Positions 7,209 to 15,479 of a DNA stretch of 64,000 bases are shown piece after piece. The position numbers and the translations under genes are program-made. Position 1 is the first letter of the stretch, and the number at the start of each line of letters is the position of its first letter. This DNA is from CAYNWK01 sp964400875 (GTDB taxonomy: Bacteria > Chloroflexota > Anaerolineae > Anaerolineales > UBA4823), in NCBI GenBank assembly GCA_964400875.1, contig CAYNWK010000004.1:1-64000 (forward strand), given 5' to 3'. Under the pieces are notes generated by a model. The model did no database searches. It saw only the letters and a list, made by a program, of their open reading frames with translations, and was not told where the DNA came from.

Positions 7209-9083
7209 ATGGGCGGTCTGCTAAAGCCGGAAGAACGCCAGGAAGTGGAGGCGCAAGCCAGGCGCGGGGCAACTCAAACCATCCGCCGGCGTGCACGGGT
7301 GCTGCTGCTGTATGACGAGGGACTGCAAACCAAGGCAATCACCGAGCGGGTGAAACTATCCCCCAGCCGCACGCGCTACTGGCGCCAGGCCTTCCAGGCC
7401 CAGGGGTTGGAGATCTTCCCGGAGCCGGCCGGAGAAGCCGCGGTGGTCCCTGAGCCAGCGCCCGGTGAAGGCCAGACCAGCGAAGCCGAACCGGTACAAG
7501 CGGAGAGCATCCCGGAAACACTGACCGTAGAGGAGTTCTACCGCCGCTATGCGACGGAGGTGGGGCGCGCCGATTACCTGATCGAGCAGGCGCTGACGCT
7601 CTTTGACGCCACCCAGGCTACCCACCATCTGGCTGCCGACCGGCGCAAGCTGCTGGAGATCGCCGCCCGCCTTCACGAGCTAACCGATAGGAGCGGGGAA
7701 GACGGCGCAGAAGAGTTCGACCCGAGTCCATGGCTGGACCACCCTGTGGCCGGCCTCTCCGCGCAGCAGCAGGAACTGATCGGCGCGGTCACCGGCAGGT
7801 TAAGGGACAAGAAGGGGCGGCGCATGCCGGCGAAGCTCAGTTTACGCCCGGCGCTGGAGCAAGAAGCGCTTGCGATGGCGGCATTGCTGCGCATGGCGCT
7901 GGGTCTGGATCAGTCTCGCACCCAAACAACGACGATCGAAGCAGTTGAACACAGACCCGATCACCTGCGCGTGCGGGTGCGCGGACCACACGCTCTCGGC
8001 GATGCGCGCGCCGCGCAGAAAGAAGCCAGGATGTGGGAGCAGCTCTTTCAGCAAAAGGTCGAAGTCTTCGCGCCGGTGGACGTAAACGCCGCGCCGATCG
8101 ACCCAGAGGATCTGGATTCGCTATTGAAACTGGAAAGACCCGGCGTGGAGCCGGGCGATCCGTTGAGCGAGGCCGGGCGCAAGGTGCTGCGCTACCACTT
8201 CGCCGAGATGCTGCGCCATGAGGCTGGCACGCGCCTGGGAGAGGATATCGAGGAACTGCACGACATGCGGGTGGCCACCCGCCGCATGCGGGCCGCTTTC
8301 GAGATCTTCAAGGACGCCTTCGACAAAAAGGTCATCAAACCGCACCTCAAGGGGCTGCGCGCCGCCGGGCGCGCTCTGGGCCGCGTACGCGACCTGGACG
8401 TGTTCTTGGAGAAAGCCCAGCGCTATCTGGATTCCTTGCCGCCGGACCAGCGCCACGGGCTTGACCAGCTGCTGAAAGCCTGGTCGGAAGAACGCGATGC
8501 GGACCGCGCCGAGATGGTAGCTCACCTGGACAGTCCGGATTACCTGAACTTCAAGCGCAAGTTCGCCGCCTTCCTCAACACACCCGGCGCGGGCGCGCGG
8601 CAGCCTCCCGCGGATCAAATCGAACCTGAGCTGGTCAGGCACGTGGTCCCGGTATTGGTCTACACCCGGCTGGCGGCCGTGCGCGCTTACGAACCCAAGT
8701 TGGCTTCCGCTTCGATCGACCAGCTGCATGCGCTGCGCATCGAGTTCAAAAAGCTGCGCTACACGGTCGAATTTTTTAAGGAAGTAATGGGGGTTGAGGC
8801 AGGCGCCGTGATCGCCGACATCAAAGGACTGCAAGATCATTTGGGGGATCTGAACGACGCAGATGTGGCCTGCCAGATCTTGCGGGAATTTTTGGATAAC
8901 TGGGAGAACAGGGAAACGCAGGTGCCGCTGAGCGAACGGAGCAACCCCGAACCGCTGGTCGCCTACCTGGCAGCCAAGCATGCTGAGCGCCACCACCTGA
9001 TCGTGACTTTCCAGGAGGCCTGGGCGCATTTCGACAGACCTGAATTCCGGGAAAACCTGGCGCGGGCTATCTCGGTGTTGTGA
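7209..9083 (+). CDS. HTH / Ppx-C-like / CHAD domain fusion protein
   Basis: This 624-residue protein has three parts. Residues ~1-60 form a homeodomain-like helix-turn-helix (KAITERVKLSPSRTRYWRQAF). Residues ~110-270 resemble the C-terminal helical region of Ppx/GppA exopolyphosphatases, including an 'LLEIAARLHEL' segment where the family has an HD-type LLEYAALLHDIG, and a later 'LLRMALGLDQSRT' that matches LLRLADGLDRSH. Residues ~320-610 are a CHAD domain with conserved His-rich helices (LHDMRVATRRMRAAFEIF, LHALRIEFKKLRYTVEFF), known to bind polyphosphate. The second HD metal residue is altered, so hydrolase activity is doubtful. Position directly behind ppk1 suggests a polyphosphate sensor, granule scaffold or DNA-granule tether. 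The ATG at 7209 has GAGGGGGAG upstream and is preferred. Confidence 0.85.
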   Translation: MGGLLKPEERQEVEAQARRGATQTIRRRARVLLLYDEGLQTKAITERVKLSPSRTRYWRQAFQAQGLEIFPEPAGEAAVVPEPAPGEGQTSEAEPVQAESIPETLTVEEFYRRYATEVGRADYLIEQALTLFDATQATHHLAADRRKLLEIAARLHELTDRSGEDGAEEFDPSPWLDHPVAGLSAQQQELIGAVTGRLRDKKGRRMPAKLSLRPALEQEALAMAALLRMALGLDQSRTQTTTIEAVEHRPDHLRVRVRGPHALGDARAAQKEARMWEQLFQQKVEVFAPVDVNAAPIDPEDLDSLLKLERPGVEPGDPLSEAGRKVLRYHFAEMLRHEAGTRLGEDIEELHDMRVATRRMRAAFEIFKDAFDKKVIKPHLKGLRAAGRALGRVRDLDVFLEKAQRYLDSLPPDQRHGLDQLLKAWSEERDADRAEMVAHLDSPDYLNFKRKFAAFLNTPGAGARQPPADQIEPELVRHVVPVLVYTRLAAVRAYEPKLASASIDQLHALRIEFKKLRYTVEFFKEVMGVEAGAVIADIKGLQDHLGDLNDADVACQILREFLDNWENRETQVPLSERSNPEPLVAYLAAKHAERHHLIVTFQEAWAHFDRPEFRENLARAISVL

Positions 9084-9122
9084 TTCAGATCCGCAGATCA
9101 GCCGCGCCGGGCAGCACGCCCC

Positions 9123-9692
9123 CTAATCGTAATCTTCTTCTCTCCATTCGGGGAGATCGTCGGAACCTGCCTCAGTTTCAGATTCCTTCTTGGGTGCGTT
9201 TTTGATCTTCTGCAGGGCCTCTTCCTGCGCCTTGAGCCGGTGGGCGCGCGCTTCTAAACGCTTGCTGACCGGGTGGAGCAGGCTCAACACCCCCAGAGCA
9301 ACCAGCGTGGTAAAGGCTGCCGCGAAGTAGGCCCCGGCGCCGACGCCCATGCCGATGGCGGCTGCCAGCCAGATGGCGGCCGCGGTCGTCATCCCGCGGA
9401 TTTTGTTGCGGGTTTGCAGCAAGGCACCCGCGCCCAGGAAACCGACCCCGCTGACGATCTGGGCGGCCACGCGCGCCGGGTCGCGGGCTGCGCCGACCAG
9501 GGGAAATGCTTCCAGGCCCAGGTAGGTGAACAAACAGGAACTGACCGTAATGATAATATTAGTGCGCAGGCCAGCTTCGTGTCCATTGAGTTCGCGTTCC
9601 AAGCCAAGCATCGCCCCTAAAACTGCGGCCAGCATGATCCGTACGATCGCCTCCCCGCTGAACTGAAGATAAGCTACCAAATCGGGAAGCAT
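9123..9692 (-). CDS. MgtC/SapB family membrane protein
   Basis: About four to five N-terminal transmembrane segments contain the MgtC signature (LAAVLGAMLGLERELNGHEAGLRTN, split here by eye into its conserved GLERE and GLRT parts). A basic, then acidic cytosolic tail of ~60 residues follows. MgtC-type proteins affect Mg2+ homeostasis, phosphate uptake and ATP synthase in characterised bacteria. The ATG at 9692 has GGAGG seven bases upstream and is preferred over the TTG six bases earlier. It is the last gene of a minus-strand group facing the polyphosphate operon, which fits since polyphosphate is stored as a Mg2+ salt. Confidence 0.85.
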   Translation of the reverse strand: MLPDLVAYLQFSGEAIVRIMLAAVLGAMLGLERELNGHEAGLRTNIIITVSSCLFTYLGLEAFPLVGAARDPARVAAQIVSGVGFLGAGALLQTRNKIRGMTTAAAIWLAAAIGMGVGAGAYFAAAFTTLVALGVLSLLHPVSKRLEARAHRLKAQEEALQKIKNAPKKESETEAGSDDLPEWREEDYD

Positions 9693-9694
9693 GG

Positions 9695-10303
9695 TCAACC
9701 CTCCTTTCGCGCCGGAGTAAGCTCATCGCTTTGAACGGCGAGCTCGTCGATGGCAACTTCTAGCTGTAGTCTGCGCCCAAAGGTCTTCTTGAAGGCCTTT
9801 TTGTGATTCAACGCGCCCCAGATCTCCAGCTGGCAATCCTGGCTGGCGAAGATCTCGAGCACAACGTTCTTTTTATCAAGGGCGCGCAAACTGGCGTTGT
9901 GCACGACCCCGGTGTGGCTGCGGTCCAGGCTTTCGGCGATGCGCAGCAGCACGGCGAACAGGCCCACCAGTCTCCGGGAGCGCTTATCCAGGGCGGCGTA
10001 TTCTAGCAGCTCGCGCTCCGCATCGCCGTAATTGTGCAGCTCGCTCTCCCGGGCGCTGTCATACAGCGTCAGGGCCAGCCGGCCAACAGTACGGGCGTGG
10101 GGTTCATCGAACCCGCAGGCCCGGCCTAACTGCAGGACGCTGCGCTCCCGGACCGACTTGCCAACTACCAGATAGGCGTGTTTGCTCTGGGAGGTGTATG
10201 ACAGGTTGGGATTGATGCGCTCCAGCAGCAGGCGCATGGAGTTGGCGCCGATATCCATAAAGGCGACCACACGCCCGCTGGGGAAGGTGAATTGAGCGGT
10301 CAT
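9695..10303 (-). CDS. shortened, internally deleted Ppx/GppA exopolyphosphatase-like protein
   Basis: At 202 residues this is less than half of a normal Ppx (about 500). The N-terminus 'VAFMDIGANSMRLLL' is the phosphate-binding DIGTNS motif of the ASKHA fold. It then jumps to 'RERSVLQLGRACGFDEPHA', 'LALTLYDS' and 'LLEYAAL' of the C-terminal domain, and from there to 'LFAVLLRIAESLDRSHTGVV'. Missing are most of the ASKHA core, including the second glycine-rich DIGGGS motif, and the LHDIGH HD segment. The frame is open throughout. It overlaps the upstream phosphoesterase by ATGA. It is either a decayed in-frame remnant or a minimal regulatory polyphosphate-binding protein; catalysis is unlikely. 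Confidence 0.65.
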   Translation of the reverse strand: MTAQFTFPSGRVVAFMDIGANSMRLLLERINPNLSYTSQSKHAYLVVGKSVRERSVLQLGRACGFDEPHARTVGRLALTLYDSARESELHNYGDAERELLEYAALDKRSRRLVGLFAVLLRIAESLDRSHTGVVHNASLRALDKKNVVLEIFASQDCQLEIWGALNHKKAFKKTFGRRLQLEVAIDELAVQSDELTPARKEG

Positions 10304-11058
10304 TGACTGCGATCCTCTACGGATTGGCGTTCCAGGATGGTGACCAGATCCACCCCGGCGATGAGCATCTGGGCGAAGGCTTCCGGCAGCCCCGCTTCTC
10401 GAACGGCGGCAACGGCGCGGTCGATGTCGTACTCCAGACGGAAGTGCTCGACGGCAAAGCCCCCGGCGTCGAACGCCAGAATAGCGTAGGCGGCGCGCGG
10501 GTCGCCGTCGTCCGGGCGGCCTACGCTGCCGGTATTGATGAATGTCGCGCCCGCGGCCCGGTGGGTGAACGCCTTGTGTGAATGCCCGCAGACGATGATG
10601 TCCGCCTGGGCGATCTCGGCCAGCTCAACCAGGCGTTCCTCCGGGGTGTCCGGGGTCAGAGGCTCTTCGTTAGAAGCCGGGCTGCCGTGGGTAAGCAAGA
10701 CGGATTTGCCGTCCTGCTCCAGGCGTCTTTCCCGGGGGAGCGAACGCAGGTATTTACGGCTTTTTTTCGACAGGTTTTCGTAAGCCCATTTGAACGCCAG
10801 CCACTTGCGCGGCATTTTGCTTTTACGCCACTTTTTCTTCTTCTTGGGAAAGCGCAGGACTTTGAGGTCATAATTGCCGGCGATGCTTACCGCGCCGGAT
10901 TTTCTCAGGCGCTTGATCACCTCGTCCGGGAAGGGGCCATACCCCACGAAATCGCCGATGTTCCAGATCGCCTCGACCTCTTGCTGACGGGCGTGCTCCA
11001 GCACGCTTTCCAGCGCGGGCAAATTGGCGTGTACATCCCCCACCAGGGCGATCTTCAT
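10300..11058 (-). CDS. metallophosphoesterase (YfcE/MJ0936-like)
   Basis: The five metallophosphoesterase blocks are present: DVHAN near residue 8, GDFVGYGP, GNYD, LLTHGSP and GHSHKAF, which coordinate a dinuclear metal centre. A Lys/Arg-rich insertion (FPKKKKKWRKSKMPRKW, residues ~90-106) is unusual and might contact a polyanion such as polyphosphate or RNA; that is inference. The C-terminal 'AAVREAGLPEAFAQMLIAG' is common in Chloroflexota homologues. It follows the phosphoribosyltransferase by 5 bp and overlaps the mini-Ppx gene by 4 bp. Confidence 0.9.
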   Translation of the reverse strand: MKIALVGDVHANLPALESVLEHARQQEVEAIWNIGDFVGYGPFPDEVIKRLRKSGAVSIAGNYDLKVLRFPKKKKKWRKSKMPRKWLAFKWAYENLSKKSRKYLRSLPRERRLEQDGKSVLLTHGSPASNEEPLTPDTPEERLVELAEIAQADIIVCGHSHKAFTHRAAGATFINTGSVGRPDDGDPRAAYAILAFDAGGFAVEHFRLEYDIDRAVAAVREAGLPEAFAQMLIAGVDLVTILERQSVEDRSQ

Positions 11059-11063
11059 CGATT

Positions 11064-11585
11064 TTAAGAAGAGGGATGCGGGCGATCGTCGATCAACGCC
11101 AGGTCCGGCCCGCGGTCGATCTCCCAGGGATAGATGATAAACGCGTCGGTGATAGCGGCGAAGTAGTTCGGACGGGCGGTGCCGAACAGGTTGCGGTAGG
11201 GATTGAAGTGCAGCACGCAGGTGTACGGAACGCCGCCGGCTGCCATCACCCGGTTCTTGACGGTGGTGATGGTGCGACCCGAACCCCAGACGTCGTCCAC
11301 CACCAGGGTGGTACGCTCGCCCAGCAGCTCGTCTTCCGGGAACTGCAGGAAGCGGGGCCAGGCGAAGAGTCCGGAGCGTTCCCGTTCCAGTTCGGCCGGG
11401 AAGTCCACCGCAGCGGTGAGGATGTGCTTGATGTCCATAGCCTCAGCCAGCAAACCGGCGGGAACGATGCCTCCCCGGGTGATCACGATCATAGCCTCAA
11501 ATTCGGTTTCGAACTGGGGCAGCAGGTGATCGATTAATTTATCCACATCCTCCCAGGTGAGGATTTCTCGCCTCATTTGTTCCAT
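11064..11585 (-). CDS. phosphoribosyltransferase domain protein
   Basis: A type I PRTase fold is indicated by the PRPP-binding loop 'LVVDDVWGSGRT' and an upstream 'MIVITRGGIVPAGLLAEAM' segment typical of xanthine/hypoxanthine-type enzymes. The substrate base is not identifiable. The ATG at 11585 is preceded by AGGAGA at 7-12 nt and is preferred over an ATG 42 bp further upstream; this gives 173 residues. It is the first gene of the minus-strand set with the phosphoesterase, mini-Ppx and MgtC. Confidence 0.85.
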   Translation of the reverse strand: MEQMRREILTWEDVDKLIDHLLPQFETEFEAMIVITRGGIVPAGLLAEAMDIKHILTAAVDFPAELERERSGLFAWPRFLQFPEDELLGERTTLVVDDVWGSGRTITTVKNRVMAAGGVPYTCVLHFNPYRNLFGTARPNYFAAITDAFIIYPWEIDRGPDLALIDDRPHPSS

Positions 11586-11766
11586 ACTGATCTCTCTCCT
11601 ACGGGAAATTGGCGGTCGTCCTTTCATTTTACCGCAACAATGCCGCTAGGCCCCTGGGTAGTTGCCGTGGTTGTAAGCCAATCGCATTTAGACGATTAGC
11701 CCCACCCTCAACCCCCAAAAAGCCCTTTTCTACCCTCAAGTGCGGGGCCGAATAGCCCAAAATTCA

Positions 11767-14319
11767 TCACAGCAGCGAGGGCGGGTTGACCTCGACACGC
11801 CAGCCATCCGGCAGGCGGCCGCGCAGCAAACCGGCGGGGTCCGGGCCGCGCAGGATGATCTGCCAGCGAAATTCGCCCGCCAGCCGGGAAAAGAAACAAG
11901 GAACCGGCCCGATCAGGGAGGTGGCGCGGCGGCCGGCCCCTTCGATCCAGGCGCGCAGCTGCGCCGCGAGCCGCATGGAAGCCCCTTCGGCCTGATCGTT
12001 TTGGGTGTGGCGATATTCCAGGCGCACCAGCTGGTTGAAAGGTGGGTAGCCCAACTCGCGGCGGTAACCAATTTCCTGGCGGTAGAAGTCCCGGTAGGCG
12101 TGGCGGGAGGCGGCCTGGATGACGTAATGATCCGGGTCGAAGGTCTGCAGGATCACCTGCCCGCCCAGAGGGCTGCGCCCGGCGCGCCCCGCCACCTGGG
12201 TGAGCACCTGGAAGGTGCGCTCGGCGGCGCGGTAATCGGGCAGGTTGAGCCCGACGTCGGCCAGCACGACCCCCACCAGGGTCACCAGCGGCAGGTCCAG
12301 GCCTTTAGCCAGCATCTGCGTGCCGATCAACAAATCGGCTCCGTGGGCGGAGAAGTTGCGCAGGATGGCGTCGTGGGCGTCCTTTTTGCGGGTGGTGTCG
12401 TAATCCCAGCGCAAGGTGCGCACGCCGGGGAAGCGGGCGCGGATCTCAGCCTCGACCCGTTCGGTGCCCATGCCGTACTGGCGGATGCGCTGGCTCCGGC
12501 AGTTGGGGCAGCGCCCGGGCATGCGCCGCTGGTAGCCGCAGTGATGGCAGGTCAGCGCTTCCGCCGAGCGGTGAAAGATGAGGGGGTTCCCGCAGCGCGG
12601 GCATTTCAGGGTGTAGCCGCAATCGCGGCAGAACACATAGGTCGCCGAGCCGCGCCGGTTGAGGAACAGGATGGCCTGCTGCTCATTTTGCAACACCTCT
12701 TCCAGGGCGGCGTGCAGGGCGCGGGAGAAAATGGAGGTGTTGCCCGCTTTGAGCTCGCCCCGCATGTCCACAACCCGCACCTCGGGCAGGTCGGCGCTTT
12801 CGGCTTCCAGTTCCAGTGGGCGGTAACGGGAAACCTGAGGGTTCAGGGCCAGGCGCTTGAGCTGGGCTTCGACTGCCTGGCGGTGGGCCAGGATGCGGGC
12901 CGGCAGGTGCACATAACGCCACCTGCCTTGCCTGGCCTGGAACTGGCTGACGACGTCCGGCGTGGCGGAACCCAGCAGGCACACACCGCTGATCAAACGG
13001 GCATAGGCGACCGCCGCCGAGCGGGCATGGTAATAGGGCAGGCTTTCTCCCTGGTAATAGGAGTCGTCGTGGCTCTCGTCAACGACGATCAGCCCGAGCC
13101 TAGGCAAGGGCGCGAACAAGGCGCTGCGCGGCCCAACGATCACGTCCAGCTCGCCCTGGCGAGCGCGCCGCCAGGTATCGTATCGCTCGCCGGCGGACAG
13201 ACCGGAGTGCATCAACCCGACTCGACCGGGGAAGCGAGACTGGAAGCGGCGCACGGTCTGCGGGGTCAGGGCGATTTCAGGCACCAACACGATGGCCTGT
13301 TTGCCGTAACCCAGGGCCGCCTGTACGGCGTGCAGGTAGATCTCGGTCTTGCCGGAACCGGTCACACCATGCAGCAAGAAGGGCGGCGACTCCTGCCCCT
13401 CAGCAGCCAAAGCCAGGGCGGCGCGAACCGGCTCCCAGGCTGCGCGCTGGTCGTGGGTCAGCGGAGGCGGCTCCGAGGGGGTGAAATCCATGTTTTCCAG
13501 CGGGTCGCGCCAGACCTCATCCTCGCCCAAGATGACCAGACCACGCTCGGCGAGCTTGCGCAGGTCGGCCAGGCTGCCGCCGCTCTCAGCGTACACCCAG
13601 CTTACGTTCACCGGCCCGCGTTCGCGCATCAAAAAACGCAGCATGGCCTGGCGGCGCGCCAGGGCTTTGCTGCCAGCCCGTCCCAGCTCCGGGAGCTCGG
13701 CCGCAGCCTGCTTCGGGGTGATGGCCAGCTGGGCGGTGCGCACTGACTTGGGCTGGACAGAGGGAGCGGGCAGGATCGACTCGCCGCTGATCAGGCCCAT
13801 TCTCACCAAGGCCTGAGCGGTGGCGCGCCAGTTGCGGCGCGGCAAGGCGCGGGCGATCTGCCGGCCGCGCAGCGGTCCGCGCTTTTCTAGCAGCGCCATC
13901 AGGCGGCGCTGGGCGGGGCTGAGCTCGAAGCGGCGGGCCAGTTCCTCCAGATCGCCTCCGGGCGCCCGCTCCACGGGGGTGTACAGGCTGTCCGCCAGCT
14001 GGCTCAAGCCGGGCGGGATCATCAGGCTGATGCAGGCCGACAGCGGCGCCAGGGTGCTTTCGGTGAGGTGCTCGGCCAGGGAGAGCTGGGCGCGGGTTAG
14101 CACCACCTCGGGGTCGAGCAGCTGCAGGACGGGCTTGGTCCGGGCGACGGCCGGTTCGGAGACGGCGCGCAGAACGACGCCCTGTACTTGTTGTTTGCCG
14201 AAGGGCACCTCGACGAGATGGCCGGCGCCCACCCGCCCCTCCAGCTCGGGGGGCAGGTGATAATGAAAAACGCCGCTCACTTGCGGCACGTTGACGGCGA
14301 TCTCGAGATAAGTGGGCAT
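11767..14319 (-). CDS. priA: primosomal protein N' (replication restart helicase PriA)
   Basis: The 850-residue protein has the PriA layout: an N-terminal 3'-DNA-binding domain, a superfamily 2 helicase core with Walker A GVTGSGKTE and a DESH box, a zinc-binding insertion with paired CxxC motifs (CRDC, CPRC, CHHC, CPNC) and a C-terminal helicase lobe (ERTFQVLTQVAGRAGR). PriA reloads the replisome at stalled forks. The length is slightly above typical (~730-820). Strong antisense open frames across it are shadows of its high GC content. Confidence 0.95.
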   Translation of the reverse strand: MPTYLEIAVNVPQVSGVFHYHLPPELEGRVGAGHLVEVPFGKQQVQGVVLRAVSEPAVARTKPVLQLLDPEVVLTRAQLSLAEHLTESTLAPLSACISLMIPPGLSQLADSLYTPVERAPGGDLEELARRFELSPAQRRLMALLEKRGPLRGRQIARALPRRNWRATAQALVRMGLISGESILPAPSVQPKSVRTAQLAITPKQAAAELPELGRAGSKALARRQAMLRFLMRERGPVNVSWVYAESGGSLADLRKLAERGLVILGEDEVWRDPLENMDFTPSEPPPLTHDQRAAWEPVRAALALAAEGQESPPFLLHGVTGSGKTEIYLHAVQAALGYGKQAIVLVPEIALTPQTVRRFQSRFPGRVGLMHSGLSAGERYDTWRRARQGELDVIVGPRSALFAPLPRLGLIVVDESHDDSYYQGESLPYYHARSAAVAYARLISGVCLLGSATPDVVSQFQARQGRWRYVHLPARILAHRQAVEAQLKRLALNPQVSRYRPLELEAESADLPEVRVVDMRGELKAGNTSIFSRALHAALEEVLQNEQQAILFLNRRGSATYVFCRDCGYTLKCPRCGNPLIFHRSAEALTCHHCGYQRRMPGRCPNCRSQRIRQYGMGTERVEAEIRARFPGVRTLRWDYDTTRKKDAHDAILRNFSAHGADLLIGTQMLAKGLDLPLVTLVGVVLADVGLNLPDYRAAERTFQVLTQVAGRAGRSPLGGQVILQTFDPDHYVIQAASRHAYRDFYRQEIGYRRELGYPPFNQLVRLEYRHTQNDQAEGASMRLAAQLRAWIEGAGRRATSLIGPVPCFFSRLAGEFRWQIILRGPDPAGLLRGRLPDGWRVEVNPPSLL

Positions 14320-14354
14320 GCGGTTAAGCCTGGCCTGTCGATAGAACGGTGGGA

Positions 14355-15221
14355 TTAGCTACGGTCGGCTTTCTCCCGGGTTATGACTGCGGCGGCGTAA
14401 CCGACCACCCTGGAAAAGTCACCGGTGACCGCGGCTGAAGTAGCGTAATTGAGCACCCGGGCCGCGTTGGCGCCCAGCTCCTCCGCCGCCCAAAGCACGG
14501 CAGCCAACGCGCCGCGCCCGCAGGCGAAGCCGCGCCCCTCTTGCTCGACTTGCAGCACGCCGGCCGGGTCGAAGGCATCCACCCGGCTGAGCAAGGCTGC
14601 GTCCAGCTTCTCGGCGGCGTCTTGCGGGTAGAAATGGGAGAGATCGGTGCTGGCGACCATCAAAGACTCACGCCCGCGCAGCGATTCACCCAGGGCCAGT
14701 CCCAGGGCCTGGATCGTTTTCCGGCTCTGATCACGCACCATGACCGGAACCAGGCGGAATTCCCCGCCCAGGGCGCGCTGCAGGAAGGGCAGTTCGATCT
14801 CCAGGGAGTGTTCCGGGTCGTGGGCGACAGGGGTCAGGCCGAAGCCGAGCTCCTTCTTCAGGCGGTCGTCAAGGGCGGCGAGGATCTCGCGGTCGATGGG
14901 AACGGCGCCCAACGGCGTCTGGTAGGCTGCGTGCGCGCTGGTCAGCAGCGGTTGGCGGTTCGGGTGGTGCATGGGTGAGACCACAGCGACCACCTGCGGT
15001 TCCCTGCCGCGCAGAGCGGCGAACGCATACGCCGCAACCGGGCCGGAGTAACGATGGCCGGCGTGAGGCGCCATGACCGCCACGACCTCTCCGGCGATGG
15101 GCGGCAGGACGGCGGCGTCCAGATAGGCGTCCACGCTGGCGGCTAAACGGCGCGGATCGGCCGGGTACCACTGTCCGGCGATGGGCGATGGGCGCAGATC
15201 GGCAGGTGTTTCCATGGTCAT
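14355..15221 (-). CDS. Memo-family protein (AmmeMemoRadiSam system protein B-like)
   Basis: The Memo family is related to extradiol dioxygenases and binds metal through conserved His/Asp residues. The landmarks are visible: 'MAPHAGHRYSGPVAAYAF' near the N-terminus, 'SPMHHPN', 'EHSLEIELPFLQ' and 'STDLSHFYP'. The ATG at 15221 opens the protein just before the conserved 'PSPIAGQWYP' start and gives 288 residues; an earlier start adds non-conserved residues. The AmmeMemoRadiSam partners (AMMECR1 and a radical SAM protein) are not in the window. Confidence 0.85.
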   Translation of the reverse strand: MTMETPADLRPSPIAGQWYPADPRRLAASVDAYLDAAVLPPIAGEVVAVMAPHAGHRYSGPVAAYAFAALRGREPQVVAVVSPMHHPNRQPLLTSAHAAYQTPLGAVPIDREILAALDDRLKKELGFGLTPVAHDPEHSLEIELPFLQRALGGEFRLVPVMVRDQSRKTIQALGLALGESLRGRESLMVASTDLSHFYPQDAAEKLDAALLSRVDAFDPAGVLQVEQEGRGFACGRGALAAVLWAAEELGANAARVLNYATSAAVTGDFSRVVGYAAAVITREKADRS

Positions 15222-15352
15222 AAATTCAGTGAGTGATTTGATTTTAGCATAAGGGCGAAAAACCGGGGGTTTTAAGGATACAGAACCCGCCGAAAGCCCA
15301 TAATTTCCATACACGCCCGGGCGAATTCATGTAAAATAATTCACAAGGCCAG

Positions 15353-15404
15353 GCGATTGGCCTAAAGTAATTTGTAATAGGCGAGCGAACAAATGGCCAA
15401 TCGC
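15353..15404. promoter_or_regulatory. 10-bp inverted repeat upstream of the sugar kinase
   Basis: GCGATTGGCC at 15353-15362 and GGCCAATCGC at 15395-15404 are exact reverse complements with 32 bp between them. They lie in the AT-richer 258-bp gap between the divergent Memo and FGGY kinase genes. They could be paired operator half-sites for a dimeric regulator or a leader hairpin. No regulator is encoded next to it. Confidence 0.35.
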
Positions 15405-15479
15405 TTAAGCAATCCACCAATTGGTGCATGATTTGTTTCCAATCCTTTTCGGCGGATTGCCTAGCATTGCGAGGCTGCG

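Noticed and set aside
11740..13746. 668-residue open frame on the plus strand
   Set aside because: It lies entirely antisense to priA, whose helicase and zinc motifs are intact. The antisense protein is Gln/Gly/His-rich with no domain, typical of the opposite strand of GC-rich genes.
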